From: Methanosarcinales archaeon
GTDB lineage: Archaea > Halobacteriota > Methanosarcinia > Methanosarcinales > Methanogasteraceae
Assembly: GCA_003661105.1 (NCBI GenBank)
Contig: QMVM01000049.1
Location: 1-10,699, forward strand
Direction: 5' to 3'
Length of the DNA stretch: 10,699 bases
Each line of letters begins with the position of its first letter. The stretch's first letter is position 1. Shown one piece after another: positions 1-6,446 of the stretch. The notes under the pieces are model-generated. The model did not search any database. It had not been told where the DNA came from and saw nothing but the letters and a program-made list of their open reading frames with translations. The translations under genes were made by a program, and so were the position numbers.

Positions 1-231
1 CCGTTCAGATTATGGGGTGTGATTCATGACCGGGATGATGAGTTTCTCAGGATTGCAGGGGTGGATACTCATACAGGCGACAAATTCAACATGGATCTCA
101 TGCCAGACTATGCCCGAGTCTATCTTCCAAAGAACGCCTGCGGAAATGTGATATTCAGGCTTTACACCAATATCCAGCACTCGCTGGATCCGGGGGTGGC
201 GATTTATGACGAACATGGAAAGCTCTTTTGA
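1..231 (+). CDS. 3' end of an unrecognised gene (partial)
   Basis: The reading frame is open from the first base of the window and ends with TGA at 229-231, giving 76 visible residues of a C-terminus. A GTG at 19 lies in the frame, but the codons before it are also open, so this is probably the tail of a longer protein and not a complete gene. The visible part alternates hydrophobic and polar residues (for example VIFRLYTNI), as in a beta-rich domain. I see no catalytic motif and do not recognise the family. The next gene starts 26 bases inside this one, so the two are probably translated from one message. The partner encodes a nuclease-like protein, so this may be the first visible member of a defence operon; that is inference from position only. 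Confidence 0.55.
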   Translation, partial: PFRLWGVIHDRDDEFLRIAGVDTHTGDKFNMDLMPDYARVYLPKNACGNVIFRLYTNIQHSLDPGVAIYDEHGKLF

Positions 232-1102
232 TCATCTGGATGTGGTCAATTCGGTTCTGAGCCTCGCCTATAATCTTAAGTCGTATCCAAACCACCTGTA
301 TAGAGCAGGTTACAGGATATCCAGAATAGAACCGCGATTCAATGTCAATGGGACTCTGAATCCGGATATTCTGTTCATGTCTGACGAGATGGGATTATTT
401 TGTGAATGCAAAAGTGGGGAATATTATACTGGGCAGAATACCGAACTATACCAGAGGATAACTACGCGGCATCTTGTTGAGAAGGGTATTGACATTCCAA
501 CAGAGAACCTTGAACTCGATGTGGGGATATTTGGGAGGGGAGATATGGACGTCCTGAAAGATCGGTTGCAGGCAGAAGGGATAACCTACCCTCAGGTGAT
601 GATGGACGAGTTCATCCGAAAAGTAGCGGGTGACGATTTCAAAGATCCGGCGCTTCGTGATCTATTTCATGAGCCTGTGAGGATAAATGGAAAGCCTTTG
701 ACTATACTCAAATTCTCAGAGGACAGTTCTTTCAAAAAAATAGCTCCGTATATATTTAACACTTTGATAGCGAGGTCGGTTTCAGGGCGAATCGAATTCA
801 CTTCAAGAGACCTGGCAGGAGATTCACTGGAGGGGATCTGGAATCATCTTGATGGTAAGTCACAAAAGATATTGAGCGGAAAGGTGAAATCATTCCTGAA
901 GCACTGCAAAACATGTGGGTTGGGGGAATATCTCAGTAATCGAGAGGATGTATGGACAATTGAGATTAACGACCACTGGAAAAGCAGAAAGAAGTTCAGT
1001 GATGATTGCAATCGCCTGATGGGTAATCTTAACCAGAAAACGCTCTGGGATTTTCCTGAATTTCGTGAGATGGAAGACGATCAAGTAACGCGAGGGGGTT
1101 AA
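206..1102 (+). CDS. PD-(D/E)XK nuclease-fold protein, putative defence nuclease
   Basis: This gene encodes 298 residues. The ATG at 206 is preceded by a purine-rich GGGGGTGG (190s) at good spacing; a second ATG at 215 is possible but worse placed. Residues 53-54 are Pro-Asp, followed 12 residues later by Glu67-Cys-Lys69 in a hydrophobic strand (LFCECKSG). That is the PD...ExK active-site arrangement of restriction-endonuclease-fold enzymes, in which Asp and Glu bind metal and Lys assists catalysis. The PD sits on a short strand after an Arg/Gly-rich turn (RAGYRI...EPRF), as in Holliday-junction-resolvase-like and Mrr-like folds. The remaining 220 residues are a mixed, mostly helical region with no motif I can name; it may bind a partner or DNA. 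The gene overlaps its upstream neighbour by 26 bases and is one base from the next gene, so it is surely co-transcribed. The substrate is unknown. The nuclease fold is fairly sure, the defence role is inferred. Confidence 0.75.
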   Translation: MTNMESSFDHLDVVNSVLSLAYNLKSYPNHLYRAGYRISRIEPRFNVNGTLNPDILFMSDEMGLFCECKSGEYYTGQNTELYQRITTRHLVEKGIDIPTENLELDVGIFGRGDMDVLKDRLQAEGITYPQVMMDEFIRKVAGDDFKDPALRDLFHEPVRINGKPLTILKFSEDSSFKKIAPYIFNTLIARSVSGRIEFTSRDLAGDSLEGIWNHLDGKSQKILSGKVKSFLKHCKTCGLGEYLSNREDVWTIEINDHWKSRKKFSDDCNRLMGNLNQKTLWDFPEFREMEDDQVTRGG

Positions 1103-1103
1103 A

Positions 1104-4073
1104 ATGCCGAGGCAACAGGCAAATATCGATCAGGTAAAATCACAAATTAGATTCCAACTCGAGCAGCTTTCTATTAAAGATGCTCACCACGAATTTGAGC
1201 ATCTTTGCCGTTACTTGACACGAGCAAGAATATGCAGTAATGTTCTGCCTGCGACAGGACCAGTTTCTGCTGGTGGGGATCAGGGACGAGATTTCGAAAC
1301 ATTCCGAACATATCTAACCTCAAGTCCAATTGCGAATTCAACTTTCTTTGCCCTCGTGTCACAAAAACCCATGGTTTTTGCATGCTCTCTACGGAAGAAG
1401 GAAAGGATAGCCAGTAAGATAAAAGGTGACGTAGGGATAATTATGTCATCAGGCTCACCTGTTGAGGTGGTTTGCTATTTCTGCACATCAGACGTGCAAG
1501 TTTCGAAGAGACACGAGCTGGAAGCTTGGGCAAAAGATAATTATTCCATTAAACTTACGATACATGATGGACAATCCATATCAGAACTGCTTGCCGATCG
1601 GGAAGTTTTTTGGATTGCGGAGAAGTACCTCAGCATACCCAGTGAAATTTATCCAAGAGCTGATGATGGGGGTGACTGGTATGGGCAATCTCTCAAATCT
1701 TGGAGAACAAAAAACACACCTAACATCAATTATGGTGATTTTTATGAACTTAAAGCTGCCGTTCGCCATGTAACGTTCTCTACTGAGGTAAGACAGGACA
1801 TATCTTTTTGGATTAGACTCTTGGAAAAATTCATAGATAATGATTCTCTACCGAAATTAAGACGAAAGGCTATTTATGAAGTTGCAGTTGCTTCCCTACG
1901 AGGATTGGGGATGCTATGTGGCCAAGAAGATCGACTTCGAGAATATTTCGATACAATTCCTAAGTTGGAAGACCCTGTTGACTTAGAGGATGCTGCTGTT
2001 CTTCTAAACTATTGTATTGGCGCTATCCATAAAACTGATGTTCAGCTAACTGCTGATGAATTGAGCATCTGGCGTAACAAACTTGTAAGCAGAATCGAAG
2101 AGAGACTGAAAGCTGCAAATATACCGAGTCTTAAATGCCCGTTATTAGATATTCGAGGATATTTATCATTTATAGATCCGCTAAAACCCAATCCACTTGA
2201 TGTAGAGGGTGCCATTGAATGGTGGACTCAATTAACTCTTATCGTAAAAGATGCGCCGCTTTTCCCTTTAGAAAGATTTGCTGATCACATAACCGATTTT
2301 ATTGAATTTATTGATGCGACTCCTGAATATGATTACCTCGCACAACAGGTAGACACATTATTGTCAGATCGATGTGGAGATTTTATCGCAGCAGAGAAAT
2401 GCAGAGATAGAGCAATAAAGTTCTATGAACAAGGTAATATCCTTAAGGCCATCAATCAATTGCATCAAGCAAAGGTTAAATGGTTTGCTGAAGAAACCCT
2501 TCGCGGTTCCTTGCTTTCAATGCTCTTAATATCGAAATGGTATTTGGAACTCGGTCTACCATTTGCTTCAAAATACTACGCATTGGCTGTAGCACATATT
2601 GCTCTTCAATCCCCCAAATCTGATGTAAAGTCGTTATTACCAAGAGCTCTGATTGCCGCAGCAGAATACGACTACTATCAAGGTTATTGGTGTGGATTTT
2701 TAGAATTAACCGATATCGGTCTCAAAGCTCGTTGGGCATTTTCAAGAGACGCAGGTGATTTGACAGTCCATGATGAACTTCAAAAAACATTATTTCATAC
2801 AACAATGCTAATGACTATAACAAAACGGCTTGATCCACAATTGTTCGAATTTGTTCGGGGGGCGGTTCAAAAATGGAATATAGAATACCTATTAAAAAAA
2901 TTGCTTCCGGTGGCACATGAAACTTGGGGAACACAAGACCTTTCCGAGATTTGGTTAAGTATGGAGGAAGATTTGGGAGGGCGTCCTTTCGGTGACTTTG
3001 GAACTGTACGAGAAGTCACTTGGTCTGAGCTTGGGATCGTTTGGAACGTAAACTGGAAGAATGATTATAATACTACTCCAGCAGCCGAGCAGTTCACTGC
3101 TGTTCTACAGATTTTATTAACCGATTTAGCAGGCATCGATTTATGTCTTCTAAAAACGGATGTAAATATAAATATTTGTGTGGAAAATATAGGTGATGCA
3201 CGGGTTGAACCAATTCCATCTAATAAGAGCAGAAAGTGGAAAGTTACTCTGCCCGTCGACTCAACCAATGATGAAATATCCGAAATCGAACGTTTGCAAG
3301 TTAATATCCTTGCAGCGGCTAGTAGCATTTTAACTGAAGTGTCGTTATTGCCAAGCGAACGTCTTCATGAAGTATTTGAAAATTGTTTTAGGAACGGGCT
3401 TTCGATGAAGGCATTTGTTGCTGAACATTATGAGATCCTATATCGCGAATTTATCAGCAAAGAAATTTTTGAGTCGTCTAATAGACCGACAAAGTCTATT
3501 CCAGAATCACATCGTCAATTTAAGATTAAGGAACATAAAGAGTTGGCGTGGTGCGATGATCTGGGTCCCGGATACAGTAAGGAAATATCGGAAAAGTATC
3601 TTGAAAATCGCTATGCCAGATCAGTAATCCCTATTAGATATACGCTAAAACGCTTATTGGAGTATCCAGAATTTATATCCACAGTTGAACGGTTGCGCGC
3701 CGACGGGTGGCTTGATTGGCATATACTAACTTCGGTACTTGCTGCTGCTATAAATTATCGCGTGATGCAGAGTTCAGAGGCCCATCAAGACATATATATT
3801 TATAATAAACTATTTAAAAAAATAATGGATGAACCAGAACAAGAGAACTCTACCCAAATACAATGGGGGGAGTTCACAGAGGATAAACTACGAATGCATC
3901 AGAGTTTTAATATGTTATCAACTCTTAAGAATCTTGGTCTTGAGTGCCGTCAAACCACTCCAGATTTTGAGGCGATCGATCACTTTCTACGATATCGATA
4001 TAATTATTGGACTGATGACGTCGAACATACGGACCCATTTATTTACCCGAACTTCAGCAAAGGAGGGGAGTGA
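1104..4073 (+). CDS. Large protein with nuclease-like N-terminus and helical-repeat body
   Basis: This gene encodes 989 residues. ATG 1104 follows GAGGGGG at 1092-1098 and lies one base after the upstream stop. Residues about 1-180 form a distinct domain with HEFEHL (29-34), GGDQGRD (57-63) and a strand VFACSLRK (91-98) ahead of a mixed alpha/beta stretch. The order Glu in helix 1, Gly-rich loop with Asp, then strand resembles Mrr-like restriction nucleases, but the usual Q/E-x-K strand reads Cys-Ser-Leu-Arg-Lys, so activity is uncertain. Residues about 420-500 are helical with TPR-like spacing (AIKFYEQGNILKAINQL). A conserved-looking block near 867-885 (GWLDWHILT...INYR) lies in the C-terminal part. 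I recall similar proteins in actinomycetes sharing the phrase PATGPVSAGGDQGRDFETF, with no assigned role. No ATPase, transmembrane or signal segment is evident. Base composition is clearly AT-richer than the rest of the window. Probably a defence effector or sensor working with the upstream nuclease (inference). Confidence 0.7.
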   Translation: MPRQQANIDQVKSQIRFQLEQLSIKDAHHEFEHLCRYLTRARICSNVLPATGPVSAGGDQGRDFETFRTYLTSSPIANSTFFALVSQKPMVFACSLRKKERIASKIKGDVGIIMSSGSPVEVVCYFCTSDVQVSKRHELEAWAKDNYSIKLTIHDGQSISELLADREVFWIAEKYLSIPSEIYPRADDGGDWYGQSLKSWRTKNTPNINYGDFYELKAAVRHVTFSTEVRQDISFWIRLLEKFIDNDSLPKLRRKAIYEVAVASLRGLGMLCGQEDRLREYFDTIPKLEDPVDLEDAAVLLNYCIGAIHKTDVQLTADELSIWRNKLVSRIEERLKAANIPSLKCPLLDIRGYLSFIDPLKPNPLDVEGAIEWWTQLTLIVKDAPLFPLERFADHITDFIEFIDATPEYDYLAQQVDTLLSDRCGDFIAAEKCRDRAIKFYEQGNILKAINQLHQAKVKWFAEETLRGSLLSMLLISKWYLELGLPFASKYYALAVAHIALQSPKSDVKSLLPRALIAAAEYDYYQGYWCGFLELTDIGLKARWAFSRDAGDLTVHDELQKTLFHTTMLMTITKRLDPQLFEFVRGAVQKWNIEYLLKKLLPVAHETWGTQDLSEIWLSMEEDLGGRPFGDFGTVREVTWSELGIVWNVNWKNDYNTTPAAEQFTAVLQILLTDLAGIDLCLLKTDVNINICVENIGDARVEPIPSNKSRKWKVTLPVDSTNDEISEIERLQVNILAAASSILTEVSLLPSERLHEVFENCFRNGLSMKAFVAEHYEILYREFISKEIFESSNRPTKSIPESHRQFKIKEHKELAWCDDLGPGYSKEISEKYLENRYARSVIPIRYTLKRLLEYPEFISTVERLRADGWLDWHILTSVLAAAINYRVMQSSEAHQDIYIYNKLFKKIMDEPEQENSTQIQWGEFTEDKLRMHQSFNMLSTLKNLGLECRQTTPDFEAIDHFLRYRYNYWTDDVEHTDPFIYPNFSKGGE

Positions 4074-4211
4074 ACATTGGCGTTCATATCTATATTTTTG
4101 TCGGGAAAAGGGAGGCTCCCACGTCGTTCACATAAAACCGGTGAATGTTCATTCCACGACTGCACCCCTAAAAAACGCAAGAACCGCCCACATCAACGGA
4201 GCTGACCAAAA
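4074..4211. promoter_or_regulatory. Intergenic region with GTTCA/TGAAC boxes and a possible TATA element
   Basis: This gap precedes the methyltransferase pseudogene. It holds a TATA-like stretch (CTATATTTTTG, about 4090-4100) and several copies of the half-site GTTCA or its complement: TGAAC 4071-4075, GTTCA 4082-4086, 4126-4130 and 4148-4152. The first two form an inverted pair with a 6-base spacer. GAATG-TT-CATTC at 4143-4154 is a perfect palindrome, and GGGAG-G-CTCCC occurs at 4110-4120. The arrangement would fit an operator at the promoter of the old restriction cassette, but no regulator is known and short palindromes arise by chance. Small frames starting at GTG 4070 (21 residues) and TTG 4077 (42 residues) are also present; neither looks like a real protein. 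Confidence 0.3.
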
Positions 4212-5102
4212 ATGCCCAGACGCACCAGAAAACCCGAAAAGAAACCGATCGAGCAGTACGACCACAAGGAAGCCAGCCGCACCAACAACCCGCCTGTCGG
4301 TCTGGTAACCCCCGAGACCGACCGGGACGCTGGAAAGAAGACGTACGCCTACGACCTGCACATCGACCCGTCGCTCCAGTTCGACCCGCAGCGCAGCCAG
4401 ATCGAGCAGATCATCGATGACGCCCTCGCGGCTGAAACCGTTGAAGAGGCGAAGTCTGCGCTCTCCGAACTAAAGAAGCGTCAGGCACCGTACCTCGACT
4501 GGGCCGGAAAGGCAGAACACACCTAGTTTGAGATCCCGACCGTCGCTCTCCATGCCCATGAGCGTATCGATCTCTTTGCCACATTCCAGTTCGATCCGGG
4601 GGCTGCAAAGGATGTCGATGAGGCCGATTGGCCCGGGATCGCATTACTGAAGGCTCAGATGAACGCCGACCCCCTGACTGAAGACTTAAAGAAGAAGCGA
4701 GCCAGCAACGAGAGCTTCTGGCTCATCGGTCATCCGGATGTGAACGTGGAGAGGATCACAGAAGGAGAGGATGAGAGCAAGTATCGGGTGGAAGTCCCTG
4801 GCTTTGACTATTATAACACCAAAACCGGCACGATCGACGCAGGAGGCACGGAAAAGATCGCGGTCTGGATGCTTGACACCGATTACGACGAGAGGAGTCC
4901 CTATCCGCGACAGGTCTTCTTCCCGATGGCTGGAGCAAGGGATGGCTGGGCGAGGCTGGCAAAGAATCTGAAGGCAGAGGTCGATCCCGAAATGGTTGAA
5001 GCGTACCGCGGCACGATCTCGCTTCCGTTTGAGGTAGGTGGAAATGGGCAGATTGTGGATGGCCGTGGGATCGAGAGTCTGAAGATTGTGGAGGTGGAAT
5101 GA
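4212..5102 (+). pseudogene. Type III-like site-specific DNA methyltransferase, core deleted and with in-frame TAG
   Basis: Residues 1-104 match what I know of the N-terminus of large (about 900-1000 residue) type III-like DNA methyltransferases: Lys/Arg-rich start, NNPPVGLVTPETD (25-37), KKTYAYD, and WAGKAEHT ending in the TAG at 4524-4526. The family reads Ser there (HTSFE), so TCG to TAG is the simplest change. The same frame continues after the stop with FEIPTVALHAHERID (to about 4571) and then jumps to the family's C-terminal domain: WPGIALLKAQMNAD, ESFWLIGHPDV, GFDYYNTKTG, WARLAKNLKAE, AYRGTISLPFE, up to TGA at 5100-5102. The S-adenosylmethionine-binding and DPPY catalytic motifs are absent, so several hundred codons were lost without shifting the frame. 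The 3' part (from ATG 4659) could still be translated as a 147-residue fragment. It cannot methylate DNA. Family identity rests on memory of homologues. Confidence 0.85.
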
Positions 5103-5444
5103 GTGGCCGACACAGCCCGCCTGATTGTTCCTGAGGTTACAGACGCACTTCTTAGAGGGATGGTTTCAAAGATTGTGAAACACTTCCATCCGGATAAGGT
5201 GATTCTCTTTGGCTCAAGGGCATGGGGAAAGCCAACCGGAGAGAGCGATCTGGATATTCTAGTCATAATGGATCTCAAGGGTTCACCTACTCGCAAAGCA
5301 GCCGAGATCTCCAGGATTGCAAGACCCAGATTCCTGCCCATGGATATTATTGTACGCGCACCTGATGAGATAGAACATAGAATCAAGATAGGAGATCCGT
5401 TCATCAAGGGGATCATGAACAGGGGGAAGGTGCTGTATGAATGA
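5103..5444 (+). CDS. MNT-type nucleotidyltransferase, HEPN/MNT antitoxin class
   Basis: This gene encodes 113 residues, the normal length for minimal nucleotidyltransferases. GTG 5103 directly follows the stop of the methyltransferase relic, with GGAGGTGG at 5090-5097 as ribosome-binding site. The pol-beta-fold signature is complete: Gly37-Ser38 (LFGSRAWG), Asp49 and Asp51 (ESDLDILV) and a third Asp81 on strand PMDIIV, the residues that bind metal and NTP. In HEPN/MNT pairs such proteins neutralise a HEPN RNase toxin, in known cases by adding AMP to it; members of this class sit beside restriction systems in many archaea. The stop codon TGA (5442-5444) overlaps the start of the next frame (ATG 5437), the usual layout for such a pair, but that HEPN gene is destroyed. 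The antitoxin is therefore apparently intact and orphaned. The family call is firm; current function is doubtful. Confidence 0.88.
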   Translation: MADTARLIVPEVTDALLRGMVSKIVKHFHPDKVILFGSRAWGKPTGESDLDILVIMDLKGSPTRKAAEISRIARPRFLPMDIIVRAPDEIEHRIKIGDPFIKGIMNRGKVLYE

Positions 5445-5505
5445 AGAACTGGTAAAAGAGTGGACTAAAAAAGCATAAGAAGATTGTTTGGCGGTTGAAG
5501 AGTCA
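5437..5505 (+). pseudogene. HEPN-domain toxin, N-terminal remnant
   Basis: ATG 5437 overlaps the end of the MNT gene by 8 bases and opens MNEELVKEWTKKA, then TAA at 5476-5478, then EDCLAVEES in the same frame. HEPN proteins next to MNT genes typically begin with such a helix, ending KAEED; the TAA replaces the first Glu (GAA to TAA). After about 23 codons the similarity stops and the frame runs into an HNH endonuclease, so the rest of the HEPN gene, including the catalytic R-x4-6-H motif, has been deleted. The identification rests on the position, the start overlap and this short helix, so it is likely but not certain. Confidence 0.6.
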
Positions 5506-5982
5506 CCGCTCATACCACCAACACGTAAACATGCAGAGGAACACCAAGAATATCTAAAAGAATGCTTGAGAACCGGGGTCTTAGGAAGCGAAGAACCGTT
5601 GGATGACGACCGTCGCCGAATGTTTCAAGAGTGGATTGATGAGTTCAATCCTGACGATTATCCTGAGGAAATTCCTGAAGAAATGGCCGAGATGCAATGC
5701 ACTGTATTTGGCCACATTTGCCCCGTAATTTTCGTTGCAGAGGAAGAAACGGAAACCGCTGAACTTCGACGTCGTGGAAGATACATCCCATTTAAAGTTA
5801 AGATGCGAGTAGTTCGACGTGATAATTACACGTGTCAAATATGTGGTAGGCATCTCCTCGATGACGAAGTTGAATTTGACCACATCATCCCCTTCTCAAA
5901 AGGCGGGAGTTCTGAAGAACATAACATTCGCTTGACTTGCTTCAAGTGCAACCGAAAAAAATCAGATCAAGTGAAACTGTAG
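5488..5982 (+). CDS. HNH endonuclease, start uncertain
   Basis: The open frame gives up to 164 residues from TTG 5488 to TAG 5980-5982. The C-terminal third is a clear HNH nuclease with a structural zinc site: YTCQIC (Cys116, Cys119), FDHIIP (Asp131-His132, metal and general base), EHNIRLTC (Asn146, Cys151) and FKCNRKKSD (Cys154, Asn155). The preceding KMRVVRRD is the usual lead-in. Residues 1-100 are acidic, with Pro-rich turns (DDYPEEIPEEMAE), and I cannot assign them. HNH proteins of this sort nick or cleave DNA in restriction and mobile elements. The first residues (LAVEES) seem to belong to the HEPN remnant joined in frame, so the native start is probably lost; TTG 5488 lacks a good ribosome-binding site, and the next in-frame ATG is 5620 (inside MFQEW). 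A start at 5620 would leave the HNH domain whole. The domain call is firm; whether it is expressed is open. Confidence 0.75.
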   Translation: MAVEESPLIPPTRKHAEEHQEYLKECLRTGVLGSEEPLDDDRRRMFQEWIDEFNPDDYPEEIPEEMAEMQCTVFGHICPVIFVAEEETETAELRRRGRYIPFKVKMRVVRRDNYTCQICGRHLLDDEVEFDHIIPFSKGGSSEEHNIRLTCFKCNRKKSDQVKL

Positions 5983-6073
5983 AAGTTACATGATACAGCG
6001 CGCTGCCTAGCAACGTTTTACACGTAAAAGATTGTGTAAACTGTCATTTAAGAAGAACAAGAGGAGTGAGCAA
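5983..6073. other. Short intergenic stretch with an imperfect inverted repeat
   Basis: No gene is seen. GTTTTACAC at 6015-6023 and GTGTAAAC at 6034-6041 form an inverted repeat with one extra T in the left arm and a 10-base loop. It lies 11 bases from the AAGAGGAG ribosome-binding site of the small frame at 6074. It could be an operator or a weak terminator-like hairpin after the HNH gene; there is no T-run after the right arm, so termination is not well supported. Confidence 0.25.
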
Positions 6074-6139
6074 ATGAAAACAATAGAACAGGTTCTTGAA
6101 GAGTTTCTGGAGGAACGCTATGAGTATTTAACCATTTAG
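6074..6139 (+). pseudogene. 21-codon N-terminal stub of a truncated gene
   Basis: ATG 6074 has an excellent ribosome-binding site (AAGAGGAGTGAG, 6059-6070) and encodes MKTIEQVLEEFLEERYEYL followed by Thr-Ile and TAG at 6137-6139. I recall the opening (VLEEFLEEQ...) as the start of a longer hypothetical protein found in archaea and bacteria; the similarity seems to end after about 15-18 residues, where the sequence becomes non-coding. The simplest reading is a gene cut just after its start by the same decay that hit the upstream cassette. A genuine 21-residue peptide cannot be excluded. Confidence 0.4.
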
Positions 6140-6446
6140 TCCCCCTCCGAGCCCCTATACGTACTCTGCGGTTATATTCTGTGTTTGGTTACGGTATGCC
6201 CCATGTCTATGGTAGTTCTTACATAGTGAAGTCCCCCGATCATGGTTTAGGTATCTGGGTAGTTACCCGACGACCTCACCACTATATATTCTCACCACTC
6301 CGCGTTTATCTGGAGAATTCCATGACACTTAAGCATTCGAATCCGATGGATGGCTATGTCTCGGTTTACACGACACTTGCCCGAAAACCGTATACTTTAT
6401 CTCATCTCATCACCGAATAGTATCCTATCAAAAGGAGGAAAACAAC
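6140..6446 (+). promoter_or_regulatory. Leader/promoter region of ilvB
   Basis: This 307-base stretch has no convincing gene. The best archaeal promoter candidate is CGAAAACCG followed by TATACTTTAT (TATA-like, 6391-6400): an A-rich BRE-like element directly upstream, predicted transcription start near 6420, and a strong Shine-Dalgarno AAAGGAGG at 6430-6437 ahead of GTG 6447. A second TATA-like element, CTATATATT, lies at 6282-6290 and would give a leader of roughly 130 bases. GGGTA-GT-TACCC (6257-6268) is a perfect short palindrome just upstream of it. No leader peptide rich in Leu, Val or Ile codons is seen, so classical attenuation is not supported. A 79-codon open frame from GTG 6181 lacks a ribosome-binding site and a protein-like composition. 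Confidence 0.4.

Noticed and set aside
4070..4205. Small genes from GTG 4070 (overlapping the upstream stop) or TTG 4077 (42 residues), behind AGGAGGGG
   Set aside because: The Shine-Dalgarno sequence is good, but the peptides are short, basic or random in composition, and not recognisable; the region reads better as intergenic.
3829..4308. 159-codon frame overlapping the end of the 989-residue gene and the methyltransferase start
   Set aside because: It lies in another frame across two better-supported genes; its C-terminal part is low-complexity Arg/Thr/Ser typical of a shadow frame.
4524..4526. In-frame TAG in the methyltransferase as a pyrrolysine codon, as used by some methanogens
   Set aside because: The family has Ser at this place in a conserved motif, a single base change explains it, no PYLIS-like structure is evident, and the protein lacks its catalytic core anyway.
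4901..5416. 171-codon reverse-strand frame opposite the methyltransferase relic and MNT gene
   Set aside because: It is antisense to the well-supported MNT motifs; its Ser/Ile-rich composition is what the opposite strand of such codons yields.
6015..6041. Inverted repeat as a transcription terminator after the HNH gene
   Set aside because: No T-run follows the right arm, and archaeal termination depends mainly on T-runs; kept only as a weak repeat.
6181..6420. 79-codon open frame from GTG before ilvB
   Set aside because: It has no ribosome-binding site, protein-like periodicity or known motif, and its end overlaps the best ilvB promoter element.
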